Shown: positions 1 through 10,481, counted from the first letter of the stretch. The stretch is DNA of 64,000 nucleotides from JALYGY01 sp963800975 (GCA_963800975.1 CAWDDB010000014.1:310001-374000); one strand, 5' to 3'. The notes: generated by a model not told the origin, from the sequence alone. Made by a program: numbers and translations.

Positions 1-3000
1 TGTTGCCGTGGCCGTCGTAGGTGCAGGGTTCGGTGACGGGCTGACCACCTTGTGACCCGACGGTCGTATTGCTCAGGCGGTTACTGGTCCTGGATGGTTC
101 GAGGAGGCTCGGCTCGTTGTAGAAGTAATCGCGCACCCAACCTGGGTGTGTCGGGTCACCGCCGCGATGTTGCATTGAGAGTATGTTGCCCGCGGTGTCG
201 TGCACGTAGCGCTCGATGTACGTTCCCATCGCGATGCCGTCGCCCGGATGATCGAGTCGAGTGTGGAAAGCATTCGAGGCATCAGGGATTGTGGGAGGTC
301 TGGGCTGGCCGCCGACCTGCCCCAGGTGCTCGCGCCCCGCCGCTTCGATCAGCTGGTAGATCGCGTCGTAGGTGTAATCGGCGCTCGGCTCGACGCGCTT
401 GTTGCGGAAGTAGACGGTCTGCTGGGCATCATCGCGGATGTGGGTGATGTTGCCCACCGGGTCGTAGGTGTAGCGAAGATTCTGCACCTGGCAGCCAGGC
501 CAGTTGACCGGCTGCGGGTGCGGGCAGTCGTCAGGGAAGGTAGTGGCGTCGCGCCTCGTGAGAAGGCGAACCAGCCGGAAGGTCAGCGGATCGTAGGTGT
601 AGGTGGTCCTGACGTCGTTGCCGTAGCCAACAGACGTGCGTTGGCCCCTGGCATCGTAATCGATGTTGGTGACAAAGGGGGTAACGACTGCCGAACCACG
701 CAGGTTGGCCTCGACCCGCTCAAGCAGGTTGGCTTCATTGTAGGCGGGACGTATAACGCTGTCGTCCGGCGTGGTCAGTTCAATCGGGCGATCGAGCGCG
801 TCGTACCTGGTGAGGCTGACGTAAGTCTGGGCTTCCAGCGGCACGACGGAGGCCCAGTTCGGGATAGTCTTGTACTCCTGGGCAAGCCGGCGTTTGACGC
901 GCAACGGGTTGCCCCTGAAATCGTAGTCGTCGCTGGTGATTACGCCAGCATGATCGAAGAGCTGAACAGTCCGCCCGCGCAGGTTGTTGGCCTCTGGATC
1001 CGGCCGTGATTCGCCATAGATGGCGCGTCCCTCTACCAGCTCAGCACCCGTGCCTTCCCGCAAGAAGGATTCGGTGGGCCGCCGCAGCTGGTCGTAGGCG
1101 GTGCGGACCCGGTGGTCGCGGCTGTCCCAGGCATAAAGGGGGTTGCCAACGACGTCGTTCAACATCCATCGCTCGCCCGCCTCCATGCTGGACGTGCGGA
1201 TGCGGTTGCCGCAAATATCGTATTCGTAGCGCATCACAATGCGCTCCTCGGACGCGCCCTGATCGTCTACTCTCTCATCCGTCAGCTCGCGCTGGTTGCC
1301 TTCGATGTCGAAGACAACCCGCCGGCGGCGGAACTCCTCGATAGGTGGGTTGGCTGGAGGCGTGTTGCTGTACTTGAGCCTGTTGTGGGCGACGATCAGA
1401 AAGGCGCGGCCGAGCGAGTCGAAGTGATCAACCGTCGGAGTATCCGCGTGGAACTCGGTTTTGCGGGCAGCCTCCAGTTCTTCTGGTCCGAGCGCTCCGG
1501 ACCGGCGTCTTGCATGCCAGGTGGGCAGGTAGTCCGCATCCGGCAGGCGGCGGAAGAGATCGCCCACCTCGGGATCGGTCTTCGGATCGGTCACCAGCAC
1601 GGTGTCATTTACATCCCAGGTCTCCTGCCGCCACGGACCGAACACCACCTTCTCCCAGGTGTGATTCGGGTGCACGGTGGCCACCACTCGCTCGACCGGA
1701 TCGTAGAAGAGCACAGGGCTGACGCCGACGCGGATGTCGAACTCGAAATCGTGCGTGTCGGTGAAAAACGGCTCGTACTGGCGAGCCGGCTTGCCCTTGT
1801 TGTTGAACACCGTCCAGCCGTTGCCCATCCAGCGCGGGCTGACATCGTTCGGAGTCATCTCCGGCCGACCATCCGCGCCCAGGATGATGTTCCCGTTTGT
1901 ATCGCGCCTCAGCCCCGGTCCGGGCTCCGCCTGGAGCTTCTTCTGGATCTCGCGAGCGAAGCCGTCGGAGTAGGAGAAGCCGACTTGAATCTTCAACCCA
2001 CCGGTTGGGACCGGATCGCTCGCGTGGGTTTCACGGGCGAGCGTGGCGGCGAAGGCCGGTGGTTTCTGCGTTGGGTCGGGCCGGCGCCAATACCTCGTCG
2101 GATCGTAGACGATGCGGGTCGTAGCGCTGTCCAGCAGGCTAGCTGCCACCGGCCCTTTCGGGTCGGCGAAGAACTGGTCGATCTCCGCCCGGGTCAGGTC
2201 GGTGCGGAAAGTTGACGCCAGACTGTCGCCGGGAACCGGGTTGTCTTCCGGCTTCCCCATCACCGCCGTGCCCGCGACCATGCCGAGCGCGTCGAATGCG
2301 GCGGCCGACCGGTTGCGGTTGGGATCCATCAAGTGCCTGGGCTGGATCACACGGTAATCGTTTCCGGGCTGGTTCGGATCGATGTCGCCGGAAGGCGTTC
2401 GTGCGCCCACCGTCAAGCGATTACCGAGCGCATCTCGGGTCTCCACCAACAGCAGGTCGTAGGCATCATAGGTGACGGAGGTCTCCGTGTTGACCGGATC
2501 GGTGTGGAACGGGTCGCGATAGCGGCGCGGCTGGAAGAAATGCTGGCGAGCATAGGCCAGTTCTTGCGGCGGCGTGTCGGCCAGGACAGCAGAATAGAAT
2601 ACCCGCCCCGAGGGCATCCACCAGTTGGCGTCACCTTCGCCGTGGACGTAACCGCCCTCCGTCTCCAGCATGCCATCGGTTACCCGCCCGCCATAGACCC
2701 CGGTCGACAGCCCCGGCGTGAACGCCAGCCTGTAGCTCTCGAACGGCAGCGCCAGCGATTGCAACTCACCGAGGGGCAACGCACCCGTCAGGTCATTGCG
2801 GCGGTAGAGCGTGCGCGCTTGCTCGATCAACCGTTTCTGCAACACGCCTGGCGTCGGACTCTGTTCGTAGGGGATGGAGACCGCACCCGCTCCGGCACCA
2901 AGTACCTCCGACAGGGTAAATCGGTTGCGTCCTGCCGGCAGGACCAGGCCAGTCAGCTCATAGGCGCGGGTTTCGCAGGGCAGCGGAGGGCGGTAATCGT

Positions 3001-6000
3001 CGAGATCGTCGATGGCGTTGGTAACGCGGTTTTCGGTGTAGGTTATGTGCGTCCGGGCTTGCTCCGCCCGGTCCGCGGCTGACAAGCTCATGTCCGGCAG
3101 ACGACGTCCGTAGCGGACGAAAGCCTCTTTCAGGACGTTCCCAAACGCGTCCGTCTCCAGCGTCAGCGCGTGGCTGGTGCGAGGATCGTCCGGGTCGCGC
3201 TCGTAGTGGCGCTCGATCGCTTCGTGCGGGTGGGTAAAGAACACAGCGTGGCGGTTCCCGGCCCGCGGTTGCACGAGCCGCATGGCAAAGTTTTGCTCCG
3301 CGACGGTGTAAGGATGGATTTGCATGTCTGTGCCATCACGGGCATAAATCTCCTGGCGAATCATCGAGCCCTTGAGCGCGCGGCACGCCTCGCCCTCCTC
3401 CTCCACGCTCAACCCTTCCGGGAGCACCGTATCTTCGAGGAGGAGCTCCCTTGCCCGCTCATCACTCAGGCTCGGCTCGCGGTAGTACTCTCCAACATCT
3501 CTTTCGTCCAGCAACCCGGCGAAGAAGTTGGAGACGTGATCCCGTCCGAGATGCACGCCGGTGTGGAACCAGGTCTTGGTGTGCACCGGTGGAACGTGGG
3601 AGGATTCCTCGACGTTGGTCGCGTCCGTGAACTCGCCGCCCGAGCCGAGCGCCGAGAACATCTCCGTGTCGAACTGCTCGACCAGCCCGAAACCCCGGAA
3701 CTCGCGTTCCACACCATCGAAGTAGCCGTGGTGGTAGGCGTAGCGAGCAACAAAGCGGTTGCCGCTTATGCGGTCGTGGGTCTCGACGCGCTCGACAACG
3801 TGGACCGGGAAGGGGAGACGCGTGATCCAGGGCTTCCCCGCGAGCTTGTCGGCAAGGTAGAACTTGGTGGAGGGCGCGTACTGGACGTGGGTCTCGGCGC
3901 CCAGGTTGTTCACCGACCTGATCAGCAGGTGGGGCTTCTGGCCGCCCATGAGGTCGATGTAGCGCATCTGGCGTCGGGAGTCCCGAGGCGAGGGCGATGA
4001 CCAGACGAGGCAGGCGGTGCCGTTGCCAAGCAGATCGACCGTCATCATCGAGGAAAGGTTGTCTACCGGCGGAAACTGGCTCAGGCGACGCCCCTCGCTC
4101 CAGCGGTTGCCCGCCTGGTTGAAGTAGAGGCGCGCGCCGTCGCGTCCCAGGTAGACGATGTCGTTGGTGCCGGAGCCGTCGATATCTGCCAGGCGGATGC
4201 GCCTGTGGTCGAACCGGTCGGGATTATCGAACCAGGGAGCATCGTCCATGGCGACCTTCGCCCCGAAGCGGCCGTAGCCGAGACTAGGCCAGTAGCAAAC
4301 CTCTCCGTTGCGTATGCGCACTATGTCGGTGAGGCCGTCGCCGCACATGTCGGCGAGGTAGATAGACTGGGTGCCATCCGCGAAGACCAGGCGCGGTCCT
4401 TTTTCTTCGTCCGACACGCCATGCACCCGTTCGGCAGGGGCGAACCCGTCCTCCGCAAGGGAGGGATACCAGGTAATGACATCCTCTTCGGTGATCAGGA
4501 CATCGGCATGGCCGTCGCCTGTGAGATCGACGAACTTGAGGTTAGGGTTGCTCCAGTCGAGATCCGGCATCGAATCGAACGGGAGGTGTGGGCTCCAGCT
4601 TTCGGCGTCGGACCGCTCGTAGAAACCGGGCGTGGGGCCGTCGAGCGCGACCAGGTCTAGCCGTCCGTCGCCGGCGAGATCCAGGAACTGCTGACCCCCA
4701 TCGGAGACCGCCGCGAGCGAAGGATTTTCGGCGACGAGCTCGGCCGGGCCGAAACGAGCTTCGGCGTGTTCGTTGCCGTCCCCCCGAACCAGGTTTACCG
4801 GGCTCAGGTTCCGCTTGTAGAACCAGCCTTCGGCCTGCTCCGTCAGGATCCCCGAGAGCCCTTCCCCATCCAGGTCGATCCACTGGTACATTGCGCCGTC
4901 GAGTCCGACGGGCAGGTTCTCCAGGCTCTCGGGATCCAGGTCACGAATGTCGTCCTGTATGGTTGCCTTGCTGTACCCGAACTCGAGAGGCGGTAAGGAC
5001 TTCTTCAGATACGTGACGTACCTGACCCCGTCTTCCTCTACAACCGCCTGGGTGTCGTCACGGACGAACCCCGACTGGGTTACGCTACGAACGAACGAGG
5101 CGAAGCGGGTGCTGCCCGCGTGCGCGAGCTCGCCCGCGATCGTGGTGGGTTGGGAGTAGTCCAGGTCTTCGTAGTCGAGCTCGGTGGACCGCACCAGATA
5201 GGGTTCTTCGCCAAGCTCCTCGAAGCGGTGGAACATCAGGACGCGGCGGCAACGACGATACGCTCGCATCTCGAACCCGGCGCGGTGGGATGAGAACGGG
5301 TCGGGGCGAACCGACCAGGGTTCGCCCGACGATGCCGAGGCGCGGACATAGCGATGCTGCTCCGCTTCGGGTATTGTCGGGTCCAGGTCGAGGTCCTCGT
5401 AGTGGCCCTCGTCGTAGTCGAGGACAGCTTCGAACATCCACTCCGCCTGGGTCAGGTCGGGTTGGATCAGGCGCGAGACTCGGTTGCCGTACTTGATCCG
5501 CTTCAAGTAGCGGTTGGCCGTGCGGCTGCGATTCTTCTCGTGCACCTGTGAGAGGTCAACGCCATCCGAGTTCTCCCCCTGGTACTCGTAGACGATTGCG
5601 TTGCCCTTGTCGTCGTAGCTCTCGCAGATCAGCCAGCTGAAGACAAGCCTGGGGTCTGCGGGATCGGCGACCCGGTTTTCGTTGGTCTTGCCGTAAAGTG
5701 TTGTGGTGTTGTCCCTGGAGATCGAACGCCAGTGAACGTCGCCGTCGCTCTTGCGCGTCCAGCGCTCTATGCGGGCGAACAGGCCCTCGATGCGGGGACG
5801 GTAGCGATCGATCCGGTAGCCAGGGGCGTGAGGCGGGCCATCGAACGTCAGTCGCGTCCAGCCGTTCTCACCATCCAGCACCGGCACCAGATCCTCGGCG
5901 CCGGACAGGATGAAGACGTCCGACTCGTCGGCGTCCTGGTACCTGGGCAACCCCTTGTCTGTCTTGCGGGTGATGGACGGAAGCGAGAGGCTCCAGCCAA

Positions 6001-6304
6001 AGCCAAATACCCCGTTGCCAGCTCCGGAATCGTAGGATAGAGATAGCTGCGGCCCGAACCCGGAGCGTCCCGGGCTGGTGTAGATCGGAACGCTCAGCGA
6101 TCCGGTGCCGGTAACGGGGTTGGCCGCGAACTTCTCACCCATCCCCCGGATGGCGCCCCCACCTTTGGGCAGCGATATTGCGGGTGGAGACTGTGACGTC
6201 CCGGCCGCGCCCCCGCTGGCACCATCTCCTACCGAGCTCTGTGAACCACCCGCCTCTGCAGAAGGACCTCCCGTTTTGGAGTCTGGCCTATCGTTGCCGA
6301 TCAC
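1..6304 (-). CDS. SpvB/TcdB-type Tc toxin B(-C) protein with Rhs repeats, 3' end outside window
   Basis: Giant secreted-toxin-type protein, over 2,100 codons visible and still open at the window edge. The N-terminus carries the SpvB hallmark SLPKGGGAIRGMGEKF (about residues 45-60). Four FG-GAP/VCBS-like repeats follow at about 540-710 (for example DLTGDGHADVL and DIDGSGTNDIVYL), then the TcdB-middle regions (LLIRSVNNLGAETHVQYAPS near 740). From about 1,480 on, Rhs/YD-type repeats such as TTYTYDP and YTYDAIYQLIEAAGR continue to the edge. In Tc toxins these parts form the TcB beta-propeller and the B/C cocoon that encloses a variable C-terminal toxin. Continuous Rhs sequence here suggests a B-C fusion, but the end is not visible. 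The start is set at GTG 6304, preceded by GAAGG; a TGA lies 32 codons upstream in frame and no ATG occurs between. No TcA gene is seen upstream. Confidence 0.9.
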   Translation of the reverse strand, partial: MIGNDRPDSKTGGPSAEAGGSQSSVGDGASGGAAGTSQSPPAISLPKGGGAIRGMGEKFAANPVTGTGSLSVPIYTSPGRSGFGPQLSLSYDSGAGNGVFGFGWSLSLPSITRKTDKGLPRYQDADESDVFILSGAEDLVPVLDGENGWTRLTFDGPPHAPGYRIDRYRPRIEGLFARIERWTRKSDGDVHWRSISRDNTTTLYGKTNENRVADPADPRLVFSWLICESYDDKGNAIVYEYQGENSDGVDLSQVHEKNRSRTANRYLKRIKYGNRVSRLIQPDLTQAEWMFEAVLDYDEGHYEDLDLDPTIPEAEQHRYVRASASSGEPWSVRPDPFSSHRAGFEMRAYRRCRRVLMFHRFEELGEEPYLVRSTELDYEDLDYSQPTTIAGELAHAGSTRFASFVRSVTQSGFVRDDTQAVVEEDGVRYVTYLKKSLPPLEFGYSKATIQDDIRDLDPESLENLPVGLDGAMYQWIDLDGEGLSGILTEQAEGWFYKRNLSPVNLVRGDGNEHAEARFGPAELVAENPSLAAVSDGGQQFLDLAGDGRLDLVALDGPTPGFYERSDAESWSPHLPFDSMPDLDWSNPNLKFVDLTGDGHADVLITEEDVITWYPSLAEDGFAPAERVHGVSDEEKGPRLVFADGTQSIYLADMCGDGLTDIVRIRNGEVCYWPSLGYGRFGAKVAMDDAPWFDNPDRFDHRRIRLADIDGSGTNDIVYLGRDGARLYFNQAGNRWSEGRRLSQFPPVDNLSSMMTVDLLGNGTACLVWSSPSPRDSRRQMRYIDLMGGQKPHLLIRSVNNLGAETHVQYAPSTKFYLADKLAGKPWITRLPFPVHVVERVETHDRISGNRFVARYAYHHGYFDGVEREFRGFGLVEQFDTEMFSALGSGGEFTDATNVEESSHVPPVHTKTWFHTGVHLGRDHVSNFFAGLLDERDVGEYYREPSLSDERARELLLEDTVLPEGLSVEEEGEACRALKGSMIRQEIYARDGTDMQIHPYTVAEQNFAMRLVQPRAGNRHAVFFTHPHEAIERHYERDPDDPRTSHALTLETDAFGNVLKEAFVRYGRRLPDMSLSAADRAEQARTHITYTENRVTNAIDDLDDYRPPLPCETRAYELTGLVLPAGRNRFTLSEVLGAGAGAVSIPYEQSPTPGVLQKRLIEQARTLYRRNDLTGALPLGELQSLALPFESYRLAFTPGLSTGVYGGRVTDGMLETEGGYVHGEGDANWWMPSGRVFYSAVLADTPPQELAYARQHFFQPRRYRDPFHTDPVNTETSVTYDAYDLLLVETRDALGNRLTVGARTPSGDIDPNQPGNDYRVIQPRHLMDPNRNRSAAAFDALGMVAGTAVMGKPEDNPVPGDSLASTFRTDLTRAEIDQFFADPKGPVAASLLDSATTRIVYDPTRYWRRPDPTQKPPAFAATLARETHASDPVPTGGLKIQVGFSYSDGFAREIQKKLQAEPGPGLRRDTNGNIILGADGRPEMTPNDVSPRWMGNGWTVFNNKGKPARQYEPFFTDTHDFEFDIRVGVSPVLFYDPVERVVATVHPNHTWEKVVFGPWRQETWDVNDTVLVTDPKTDPEVGDLFRRLPDADYLPTWHARRRSGALGPEELEAARKTEFHADTPTVDHFDSLGRAFLIVAHNRLKYSNTPPANPPIEEFRRRRVVFDIEGNQRELTDERVDDQGASEERIVMRYEYDICGNRIRTSSMEAGERWMLNDVVGNPLYAWDSRDHRVRTAYDQLRRPTESFLREGTGAELVEGRAIYGESRPDPEANNLRGRTVQLFDHAGVITSDDYDFRGNPLRVKRRLAQEYKTIPNWASVVPLEAQTYVSLTRYDALDRPIELTTPDDSVIRPAYNEANLLERVEANLRGSAVVTPFVTNIDYDARGQRTSVGYGNDVRTTYTYDPLTFRLVRLLTRRDATTFPDDCPHPQPVNWPGCQVQNLRYTYDPVGNITHIRDDAQQTVYFRNKRVEPSADYTYDAIYQLIEAAGREHLGQVGGQPRPPTIPDASNAFHTRLDHPGDGIAMGTYIERYVHDTAGNILSMQHRGGDPTHPGWVRDYFYNEPSLLEPSRTSNRLSNTTVGSQGGQPVTEPCTYDGHGN

Positions 6305-6392
6305 TGATGCTCGACCTTCTTTTCCCGGGCTTTCCTCCGGATCCCACCCTTCTCCAGCATCAGGGGTAGCTCCCCAGGGTAGAGCCGGACGT

Positions 6393-6410
6393 ATCGCTCA
6401 GGTGAGCGAT
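6393..6410. promoter_or_regulatory. 18-bp dyad upstream of the Tc-like gene
   Basis: ATCGCTCAGGTGAGCGAT is a perfect inverted repeat with 8-bp arms and a 2-nt centre, about 90 bp upstream of the GTG start at 6304. Its position fits an operator. The rest of 6305-6594 shows no gene. Confidence 0.35.
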
Positions 6411-6594
6411 TTATCGGCCGTACCAGAAGAACCTGGCTCGTCGCCACGCCAACGCCCCTTACCCTTCGATGGCAGAACCCGTTTGACCGAAAACTAACCA
6501 GATGCGATGAATTGGCGATGAATCGACGGGAGAGTACGTAACCGGGTTTACCCGAGCAAGGGCCTCATCTCAGGGTGGGCCCAGTACTCGTCGC

Positions 6595-8872
6595 TTACTC
6601 GGGCTCGTCGAAAAGCGGGCGCACTGCATCGTCCGCTTCGACATCGGCGAGGTGGCTCATCCTGCCGTCGGCTAGGGCACGCTCCACGGCGCCGAGCCAG
6701 AGGAAGCGCGGGGGGCTGTCGCCCCAGGGCGGGCGGTCCATGCCGTCGTAGCGGTCGAAGACGACCGGGGGCTGCATCTGCTGCCGCGTCGCGGTAGTCA
6801 GCGTCCGGTCCGGCAGGTCGTCCCCGACGAGGAGCACGAAGTCGAAGGCGTGGGGACCCTGATCCGTGTGCACGTCGCGTCCGGCGTAAACGGCCGGTTC
6901 GCCGCCTCCCCAGGCCATCTTCGGGCTCCTGAGCAGCGTCCACTGCCAGCGATCTCCCTGCAGGCTCAGGCTGTAGGCGTCGCCGGTCACGAGGGCCAGT
7001 TGCAGCCCCGCCATCTCCACCCGCGACCAGCCCTGCACCGGCCACTCCGCCGGGCCGGCGACCCGCTCGACCTGCCCGCCAGGCAACCCGTCGGTGCGGG
7101 GGGCGGGTTGGGCCGCCAGGTGGACGGGCATCTGCAGGAGCTTGAAGCGCTCGACGAAGTTAGTTTCCAGGCGGAGGTGGATCCGGGGCTCGTCCGCGAT
7201 GCAGAGTGAGCGTCCATCGCACGCTGGAACGGCCCAGCCACCCCTCCGAACGCACCCGAGCCCTCAGGGGCCCGCTCTCCTCCACGACCCACCCTTCGGT
7301 CTGCAGAACCGTCTCCACAGGCTCGTCGAAACGATCCGTATGGAAGGTCCAGGTGTCGGTGCCGTCCCGGCGCAGGTGCAGGCCGATGCCGTCCTCGCCC
7401 AGCAGGTCGCGTCCCCCGACGATCAGGCGGCGTATCCCGGAGCCTCCAAGCTCCACCCGCACGTGGTCGTTCGCGATGTGTTGGGGGGAGACCTTCAGGT
7501 CAGTGTCCGGGAACCTGGCGGGAGGGCGCTCGTCTGTCCTGACAAGCACCTGGGCTGCCTGCCGCGCCTCGACGCGGAGCGGGAAGACCACCCGCTCGAT
7601 TAGGGCTGCCGCGTCGGGCTGGACCGCCTGAAACTCAATGGGACGCCCTTCGAGGTCGCTCAACCAACGGTCGCGCCAGGCGTCGAAGGCCAGGAACGGC
7701 TCCGCCTCGACGAGCCCTTCCCAGGGTGCCTCGTCGGGGTTGAGGACCACGATCTGCTGCTCGTCCACCGGCGGCAGCGCGCGGCGCGCCCAACGCCGGG
7801 TGGCCTCGACGGCGACCTCCTCGCCCGTGATCCTGGCCCTGCCCTGCATGGCCCTCACCGAAGGCCAGGCCGCCGGGATAGAGGTGCCGGCGAGGATGTC
7901 GTGGAAAGCCGTGAACAACAGGTCGTCCCACGCGCGGTCGATCCGCTCGCCGAGTACCCGCTTCTCCTCCTCGTCATCGACGAAGCCCTCGAGAATGCGT
8001 TCGCACTGGTCGAGCAGGTGCTCGCCGCGCTGCTGCTGTTGCTTGATATCGTGCATCACGCTGTAGCAGCCCGGAAAGGTGTGCTGAAGCTCCTCCGTTA
8101 CTAGAGGGAGCCGGTCCCTGCTGCCTTCGATGGCGTCGAAGAAGGCCTGGGGCGTGCTGAACCGCAGTTCCGCGTCGGGGAAAGCGCGCGCGTTCTCGAG
8201 GATGTACTCGATGTTTGCTTTCGTGGGACCGCCGCCGTGGTTACCCACGCCGTAGAAGCACATCGTATGTCCGAGGTTGGGGTTCGCGGCCTCGATGGAC
8301 AGCATGATCTGGCCGTAAAGGTCGTCCGAGAAGGTGACGTAGGCCGGCGAGATGCGGAACCCGATCACCTCTCCCCCGCCGGCGCCGCGCCAGCGGAAGG
8401 CTTGGCCCGGCAGCTCCACCTGGTGCGCGCCGGGACGGTGGAAGACGTACCCGACGTAGCCGTGGCTCGCCAGCACGTCGGGCATGGTCGCTGGGTGGCC
8501 GAAGGAGTCGACGTTGTAGCCGACCCTCGGGCTCACCCCGAACCGGTCCCTGAAGTAGCGCTGGCCGTGCAGGATCTGACGGTGCAATCCCATGACCGTC
8601 GAGAGGTTGACGTCTGGCTGGATGTATTGGCCACCGGTGATGTGCCATCGCCCATCCTCGACCAGACGCCGCGCGCGTTCGAAGAGCTCCGGATCAATCC
8701 TCTCCACCTGCTCGAAGAGCCAGGACTCGCCGCGGGTGAATACGAACTCGGGGTACTCGTCGCAGCGATCCGCCGCGGAGCGGAAGGTCGCCAGGGACTC
8801 GTCCACGCCAGCCTGCCACGGCCAAAGCCACACGGGATCGATGTGCGCGTTCCCGATCATGTGGACTATCAC
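6595..8872 (-). pseudogene. GH38 alpha-mannosidase, interrupted by one frameshift
   Basis: Family 38 glycoside hydrolase that removes alpha-mannosyl residues with retention, probably cytoplasmic because no signal peptide is seen. The N-terminal catalytic domain has GNAHIDPVWLWPW (zinc ligands H10 and D12) and YNVDSFGHP (nucleophile D122). A third metal-ligand motif, FHDILAGTS, lies further on. The reading frame is lost near 7197-7210. Downstream the conserved beta-sandwich resumes one base out of phase, reading CIADEPRIHLRLETNF and ending at TAA 6595. One extra base, or two missing, explains this; the summed length of about 760 residues suits the bacterial family. The GTG start overlaps the TGA of the upstream phosphatase gene, so it is the last gene of the sugar-transport operon. 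It may be intact in the living cell if the indel is a sequencing error. Confidence 0.85.
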
Positions 8873-9633
8873 GGGAGCGCTGGCCCTTCCGAGCTTCCCA
8901 CCAGTCTCTCGCGCAGGCGTGCGATATCCTCCGGCGCGACGCCGGCCTGAAGCAGATACGCCTGCGTCCCGCCGTGCCGCTCATGCAGGCCTCCGAGCAC
9001 CCGCACCATGACCTCAGCCCGAGGGGTGTACTTCTTCATCACTCCCTCCCTCCAGGCACGCTCGTCCGGCGTCCCGATCTGCAGCCACTCCTCGTTGCGC
9101 GGGCGCAGGTACTGCCCGCTAAGGACGTAGTCCTCACCGATCGTCTCGCGGTCCACACCGGCCAGATCCAGCATCATGGCGCAGACGAGCCCCGTGCGAT
9201 CCTGCCCGTACACGCAATGCACTAGCACCCCGCCCTCGGGCGCCCGCGCTATCGCGGCCATGATCCCCGCCACCCTGGGCTCGAACCGGTGGAGCATCCA
9301 CTCGTATTCGTCGGCCAGCTCGGCGAAGTCCGGCCACGATGGATGGGCCGCCGGGTCCTCGAAAGACAGGTTTATGTACTCGACGTCGTGGTCGCCCGGA
9401 CGCGCGAAGGGGTTCGGAGACTGGCCCAACTCGGCCGGCGTCCGCAGGTCCAAGATGGACCGGATGCCGTGCTCGACGAGGGCGTCGCGCCCGGTGGGCG
9501 TGAGGGCCGACAGGTCGTCCGAGCGCACGATGGCACCCCAGCGGGTCTCCCGCCCGTCGGCGGTCCGGTATCCGCCCAGGTCCCTGGCGTTCAGGCAGTC
9601 TTCCCACGCAAGGAGGCGCGCCTCTGCGGTCAC
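8869..9633 (-). CDS. Tyrosine-phosphatase-like protein (PF13350-type)
   Basis: 254-residue protein with the cysteine-phosphatase P-loop HCVYGQDRTG at 139-148 (C140 nucleophile, R146) and the N-terminal NARDLGGYRT motif typical of the Y_phosphatase3/DSP-like family. Such enzymes hydrolyse phosphotyrosine, phosphoinositides or other phosphate esters. The start chosen is GTG 9633, two bases after the stop of the permease gene; a longer upstream reading frame is only the shadow of that permease. The stop overlaps the GTG of the alpha-mannosidase. Its place between sugar permeases and a mannosidase suggests that it dephosphorylates a sugar or glycoside intermediate, but that is inference; a signalling role is equally possible. 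Confidence 0.85.
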   Translation of the reverse strand: MTAEARLLAWEDCLNARDLGGYRTADGRETRWGAIVRSDDLSALTPTGRDALVEHGIRSILDLRTPAELGQSPNPFARPGDHDVEYINLSFEDPAAHPSWPDFAELADEYEWMLHRFEPRVAGIMAAIARAPEGGVLVHCVYGQDRTGLVCAMMLDLAGVDRETIGEDYVLSGQYLRPRNEEWLQIGTPDERAWREGVMKKYTPRAEVMVRVLGGLHERHGGTQAYLLQAGVAPEDIARLRERLVGSSEGPALP

Positions 9634-9635
9634 GC

Positions 9636-10481
9636 TCAGCCCTTGATCGCGCCGGACGTAAGCGCCCTGACGATAAACCGCTGCAGGATGACGAAGGTCG
9701 CGATCGCAGGGAGCATGGCCAGCACCCCGCCCGCAGCTAGCACGTTGGGCGAGGTCGAGGCGTAGTTGCCCTGGAAGTTTAGGATGCCGACCGAGATCGG
9801 GAGCAGCGTCGGCTGGCTGAGCAGGATGTACGGTATGATGAACTCGCCCCAGGCCAGGATCGCCGTGAGCACGAAGACCGAGGTCAGGCCGGGGAGGATG
9901 AGGGGCAAGGTTACCCTCCTGAAGGCCCCGAACCTGGTGCACCCGTCCACCATCGCCGCGTCGTCGAGGGCCGGAGGAATGCCGTCGAAGAAGCCCTTGA
10001 GCATCCAGGTGGCAAGCGGGACCAGGATGGCGATGTAGACCATCGCCGTGCTGAAGTGGGAGTCGAGCACGTTCAGGCGGGCGAAGTACCTGTAGAGCGG
10101 GATGGCGATCACGAGCGGCGAGATCATCTGCAGGGCGAGCACGCCGATCAGGAGCGCGCCGCTGCCCCGGAAGTCGAGCCGGGAGAAGGCGTAGGCCGCC
10201 GGGGCGGCGACCAGCACGGCGCCCACGCTCCCCGCCACGGCCAGCTTGAGCGAGTTGATCAGGAACACCGAGAACTGCGCGGAGTAGAGGACCTCGACGT
10301 AGTTCTCGAGCGTGGGGGTCTCCGGGATCAGGCGCAGGGAGGTTATGAACACCTCGGGCTGGGTCCTGATCGAGAGTGAGAGCACCCAGAGCAGCGGCCC
10401 GCCGAAGAAGATCAGCACGAAGGCGAAGACGAGGTAGGTCAGAAAGTCCCCGAACAGGTGCTGGCTTCTGCGGGTCGTCAT
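9636..10481 (-). CDS. Carbohydrate ABC transporter permease, MalG type
   Basis: 281-residue inner-membrane permease of the CUT1 sugar-uptake family with about six hydrophobic segments. The cytoplasmic EAA loop reads DDAAMVDGCTRFGAFRRVTLPL, with its G in the usual place for contact with the ATPase. The ATG at 10481 overlaps the stop of the first permease (ATGA), so the two are translationally coupled. No ATP-binding subunit is encoded in the operon; a shared MsmX/MsiK-like ATPase elsewhere in the genome is the usual solution in CUT1 systems. The partner genes are the MalF-like permease upstream and the phosphatase and mannosidase downstream, which points to an oligosaccharide or mannoside substrate. 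Confidence 0.93.
   Translation of the reverse strand: MTTRRSQHLFGDFLTYLVFAFVLIFFGGPLLWVLSLSIRTQPEVFITSLRLIPETPTLENYVEVLYSAQFSVFLINSLKLAVAGSVGAVLVAAPAAYAFSRLDFRGSGALLIGVLALQMISPLVIAIPLYRYFARLNVLDSHFSTAMVYIAILVPLATWMLKGFFDGIPPALDDAAMVDGCTRFGAFRRVTLPLILPGLTSVFVLTAILAWGEFIIPYILLSQPTLLPISVGILNFQGNYASTSPNVLAAGGVLAMLPAIATFVILQRFIVRALTSGAIKG

Noticed and set aside
52..6497. A chain of open frames on the plus strand across the first 6.5 kb.
   Set aside because: All are in the codon register opposite the SpvB/TcdB gene and show no protein motifs; they are its GC-rich antisense shadows.
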